Assembly (NCBI GenBank): GCA_003663115.1
Contig: QMZJ01000059.1
Location: forward strand, 1-7,865
Direction: 5' to 3'
Length of the DNA: 7,865 nucleotides
Source: Candidatus Altarchaeales archaeon
GTDB taxonomy: Archaea > Altiarchaeota > Altiarchaeia > IMC4 > QMZM01
Shown: piece by piece, positions 6,024-7,865 of the stretch
How positions within the stretch are numbered: the first letter of the stretch is position 1
Layout: each line of letters starts with the position of its first letter
The notes under the pieces: model-generated
Told to the model about the DNA's origin: nothing
Database searches by the model: none
What the model saw: only the letters and a program-made list of their open reading frames with translations
Position numbers and translations under genes: made by a program

Positions 6024-6972
6024 GGTTTTGAGGATTTTACTGTTTATAATAATATTGATTCAATTCACGTCGGCACAGGCCACGGGTTTAATGAAAGAGT
6101 CCGGGATATATAAAATTAATTATATAACCCTCCTGGTTCATGAGAATGGCTTTGTGGATGTAGAGGAAGAACTGGAGGTTAACAATACTATAGCGAGCAT
6201 CTTTACACCAAGGAATATTCTGGATTTACTGATCACGGATTCTGAGGGCAATAAATTGCAATATGAATCGGTTTCAGGGAACAATAAGCAATTAATCACA
6301 TTCTATCTGTTGTCTCCGGATGAAAGACTCATCAGGCTCAGATACAGAACCCTGGATCTCACGAGTAAGAATGCCAGTACGTGGACGCTTAAATTTTCAA
6401 CCTCTTCGGTTCCGAGACATACCATAATCAAGATAGAGTTCCCACCCGGTTCGAACGTGATCTCCCTGAGACCAAGGAATATACTCAGATATCCACAAAA
6501 TTTAACCAGCCCCTTATGGTTGTACCCACAGGTTAAGGATTTCGGTTTCGAGTGCGATTACGAAACGGGGCCGTCGATCCCGGGGGGAGATGGCACTCAC
6601 CCGTATGCTGTTGCGAGTATAGCCGTAATGGCCGTGGTGATGATATTTCTATCTATCTATATTTTAAGAAAAGGGAAAGAAGAAAAAATTTTGGGGGAGG
6701 TTAAGGAGGAAAAAGGCAAGGAAGAGGAAAAGGTTAGCAAGATAAAACCCTCGGTATTGAATGTACTGGAGGAAAACGAGAGAAAGGTAGTGGAGGTATT
6801 ACAGGATTCCGATGACGAAATAACCCAGGCATATATCTATAAAACGACCGGGATACCAAAGGCTACCCTTTCGGACCTAATGAAGCGATTAGAAAAGCGT
6901 AATGTAATAGAAAGAAGACGAGACGGTAGGATAAACTGGATAAAACTAAAGAAATGGGTTTTTAATAAATAG
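5977..6972 (+). CDS. Membrane-anchored winged-helix transcription regulator (COG2512-like)
   Basis: Residues 18-35 (VLRILLFIIILIQFTSAQ) form a signal peptide. Residues of about 37-205 are an extracytoplasmic beta-rich domain with NNT, NAS and NLT sequons. Residues of about 209-230 are a transmembrane helix followed by the positive stop RKGKEEK. Residues 231-257 are a charged Lys/Glu linker. Residues of about 261-328 are a winged helix: ENERKVVEVLQ, the recognition region TGIPKATLSDLMKRLEKR, and the wing ERRRDGRINW. The layout matches archaeal membrane-associated regulators that sense outside and bind DNA inside; the target and signal are unknown. The outermost ATG at 5977 overlaps the upstream gene by 47 bases, with AGG directly against the ATG, so it is weak. 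A TTG at 6028 gives a compact signal (MRILLFIIILIQFTSAQA) 4 bp after the upstream stop and may be the real start. Confidence 0.82.
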   Translation: MMKEKNCTKKCSAGPRVLRILLFIIILIQFTSAQATGLMKESGIYKINYITLLVHENGFVDVEEELEVNNTIASIFTPRNILDLLITDSEGNKLQYESVSGNNKQLITFYLLSPDERLIRLRYRTLDLTSKNASTWTLKFSTSSVPRHTIIKIEFPPGSNVISLRPRNILRYPQNLTSPLWLYPQVKDFGFECDYETGPSIPGGDGTHPYAVASIAVMAVVMIFLSIYILRKGKEEKILGEVKEEKGKEEEKVSKIKPSVLNVLEENERKVVEVLQDSDDEITQAYIYKTTGIPKATLSDLMKRLEKRNVIERRRDGRINWIKLKKWVFNK

Positions 6973-6986
6973 AGTCTTTCTCGAAC

Positions 6987-6992
6987 TTTTTT
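6987..6992 (+). terminator. Possible oligo-T terminator
   Basis: A run of six T lies 15 bp after the regulator stop codon. Archaeal RNA polymerase terminates at T-runs, and a separate strong promoter starts the next gene. Confidence 0.35.
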
Positions 6993-7066
6993 AGGATAAA
7001 TAGAGGGAATATGAACGTTTTCAGCTGAATAAAGGCCCATGGTTCGGTTTTCTAATTTTATGTTCG

Positions 7067-7082
7067 GGGGAAAGTATATATA
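7067..7082 (+). promoter_or_regulatory. Strong TATA/BRE promoter of the S-layer gene
   Basis: TATATATA at 7075-7082 is preceded by the purine-rich GGGGAAAG, as expected of a BRE element. Transcription would start near 7102-7108, leaving a leader of about 40-47 nt. It is the clearest core promoter in the window, in keeping with the abundance of S-layer proteins. Confidence 0.7.
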
Positions 7083-7106
7083 GGAGTACTTCTTAAATTT
7101 TAGATA

Positions 7107-7123
7107 GGTCAGGAAAAATGACC
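7107..7123 (+). promoter_or_regulatory. Inverted repeat at the start of the S-layer leader
   Basis: GGTCA (7107-7111) and TGACC (7119-7123) are perfect complements separated by 7 bases, so the RNA could form a small 5' hairpin. As DNA the same repeat at the transcription start could be an operator. Neither role is shown by the sequence alone. Confidence 0.45.
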
Positions 7124-7137
7124 AAAAAATAAAAAAA

Positions 7138-7142
7138 GGAGG
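7138..7142 (+). promoter_or_regulatory. Consensus Shine-Dalgarno of the S-layer gene
   Basis: GGAGG ends 6 bases before the ATG at 7149, which fixes that start. Other plus-strand genes in the window lack such a site, so this gene appears tuned for high translation. Confidence 0.85.
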
Positions 7143-7148
7143 AAAAAG

Positions 7149-7865
7149 ATGAAAAGTATTGATGTGAAGAAGATCGGTACCCTGGCAGCCAGTACTCTGA
7201 TGCTCGGAGCTGCCTTAGCTGGTCCGGTAAGTGCTGGCATAGATATGACCGGTGTCGATAAGGGATTCTTCTATGATGCCAACTTCAATCCCATAGTGCA
7301 GATTGTAGTTGGTGAGAAGGGTATGGCGACGGATGCTGTAGCAGCGGGAAATATTGCGGCAACGATAGGTAATCTTGCGTATATGACAAAGACAGAGACC
7401 TTTACACCGGAGTACACCCCGGAGGGACAGGTTGTTATAGAGACGTCAGCCATCGGCGCAACGGGTGACTACGTACAGGACGATAGTCCAGAGAAAGAGG
7501 GAAATTCTGTAGAGAATATAACTAAGTTCTACGACAAAGAGGAAGGATTCCACTTCGATGGCGAGAAGACATACGAGAGGGGAGACTTTACCCAGTATGC
7601 ATTAGCCTGTGAGCAGCAGACCAGGACTGAAGCGGGACTTCTGATGGAGGGGACATACAATAACATACACTGTTTGTTCTGTATGACCCTGTGTGTAGAG
7701 GGATTGAAGAATCCGTCCCACGAGATGAAGGAGCAGATATATGTGAATTCCAGTATGATAAGGTACTATGAAGAGGGTCTGAATGATGACGATACAGAGG
7801 CTCTAAAGATGGCGATCGAGGGAGGTGCAATCAAATACACGGTACAAACGGGATACATCCCCTTA
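7149..7865 (+). CDS. S-layer protein, MJ-type (3' partial)
   Basis: This is the likely subunit of the crystalline surface layer outside the cytoplasmic membrane. The 239 visible residues run off the right edge; full-length family members usually have about 500-700. A Sec signal (MKSIDVKKIGTLAASTLMLG, then AALAGPVSA) probably ends after A29. The mature start, then PIVQIVVGEKGMATDAVAAG (48-67) and NIAATIGNLAYMT (68-80), matches the N-terminal motif of MJ-type S-layer proteins (xxVVGxxAxxxDxxAAxNIAxxIG). Four cysteines occur (C154 and the cluster C175-x2-C178-x3-C182), which is uncommon in such proteins. N123IT and N200SS are sequons. The start is fixed by the GGAGG site and the signal peptide. 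It lies 176 bp downstream of the membrane-anchored regulator and has its own promoter. A related secreted surface protein is the main alternative. Confidence 0.83.
   Translation, partial: MKSIDVKKIGTLAASTLMLGAALAGPVSAGIDMTGVDKGFFYDANFNPIVQIVVGEKGMATDAVAAGNIAATIGNLAYMTKTETFTPEYTPEGQVVIETSAIGATGDYVQDDSPEKEGNSVENITKFYDKEEGFHFDGEKTYERGDFTQYALACEQQTRTEAGLLMEGTYNNIHCLFCMTLCVEGLKNPSHEMKEQIYVNSSMIRYYEEGLNDDDTEALKMAIEGGAIKYTVQTGYIPL

Noticed and set aside
1..7865. CRISPR array, tRNA or rRNA gene
   Set aside because: I saw no regularly spaced repeats and no tRNA-like cloverleaf or conserved rRNA sequence on either strand.

Overview
The window looks archaeal and most likely euryarchaeal. The evidence is a fibrillarin-like rRNA 2'-O-methyltransferase, a TtuA/Ncs6-type tRNA thiolase with two zinc fingers, a membrane-anchored winged-helix regulator of the COG2512 type, an MJ-type S-layer protein, and TATA/BRE-like promoters with some probable leaderless starts. 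The S-layer type and the Thr-rich surface proteins would fit an ANME-1/Methanophagales, Archaeoglobi or methanogen relative, but I cannot fix the lineage without a search.

Layout. (1) Bases 2-1087 (+) hold the 3' part of a secreted coiled-coil surface protein with a Thr-rich tail, cut by the left window edge. (2) Its stop codon directly abuts the stop codon of flpA (1088-1735, -). flpA is divergent from dapA (1776-2654, +) across only 40 bp that carry back-to-back TATA-like DNA. (3) Bases 2655 to about 4500 are an AT-rich island of decay. It contains a collapsed IS630-type transposase (about 2828-3131, +), an intact small lipoprotein gene (3231-3752, -) and a broken VIT1/CCC1-family metal transporter (about 3985-4456, -). 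(4) A TtuA/Ncs6-like tRNA thiolase gene (4510-5442, -) lies upstream of the broken transporter on the same strand and is divergent from the next block. (5) Bases 5541-6972 (+) are a two-gene unit: an unrecognised 160-residue protein, then a membrane-anchored winged-helix regulator. (6) From 7149 to the right edge (+) is the start of an S-layer protein gene with the strongest expression signals in the window: a TATA box, a near-start hairpin, a four-codon mini-ORF and a consensus Shine-Dalgarno.

How the genes relate. The core genes (flpA, dapA, the thiolase) are housekeeping for RNA modification and lysine/diaminopimelate synthesis and share no single pathway. Three proteins concern the cell surface: the coiled-coil protein, the lipoprotein and the S-layer protein. 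A membrane-anchored transcription regulator sits directly upstream of the S-layer gene, so local control of the envelope is a reasonable but untested idea. The points most worth a second look are the two decayed genes missed by simple ORF calling, the duplicated translation-start cassette of the lipoprotein, the S-layer leader, and the unknown-protein/membrane-regulator pair.
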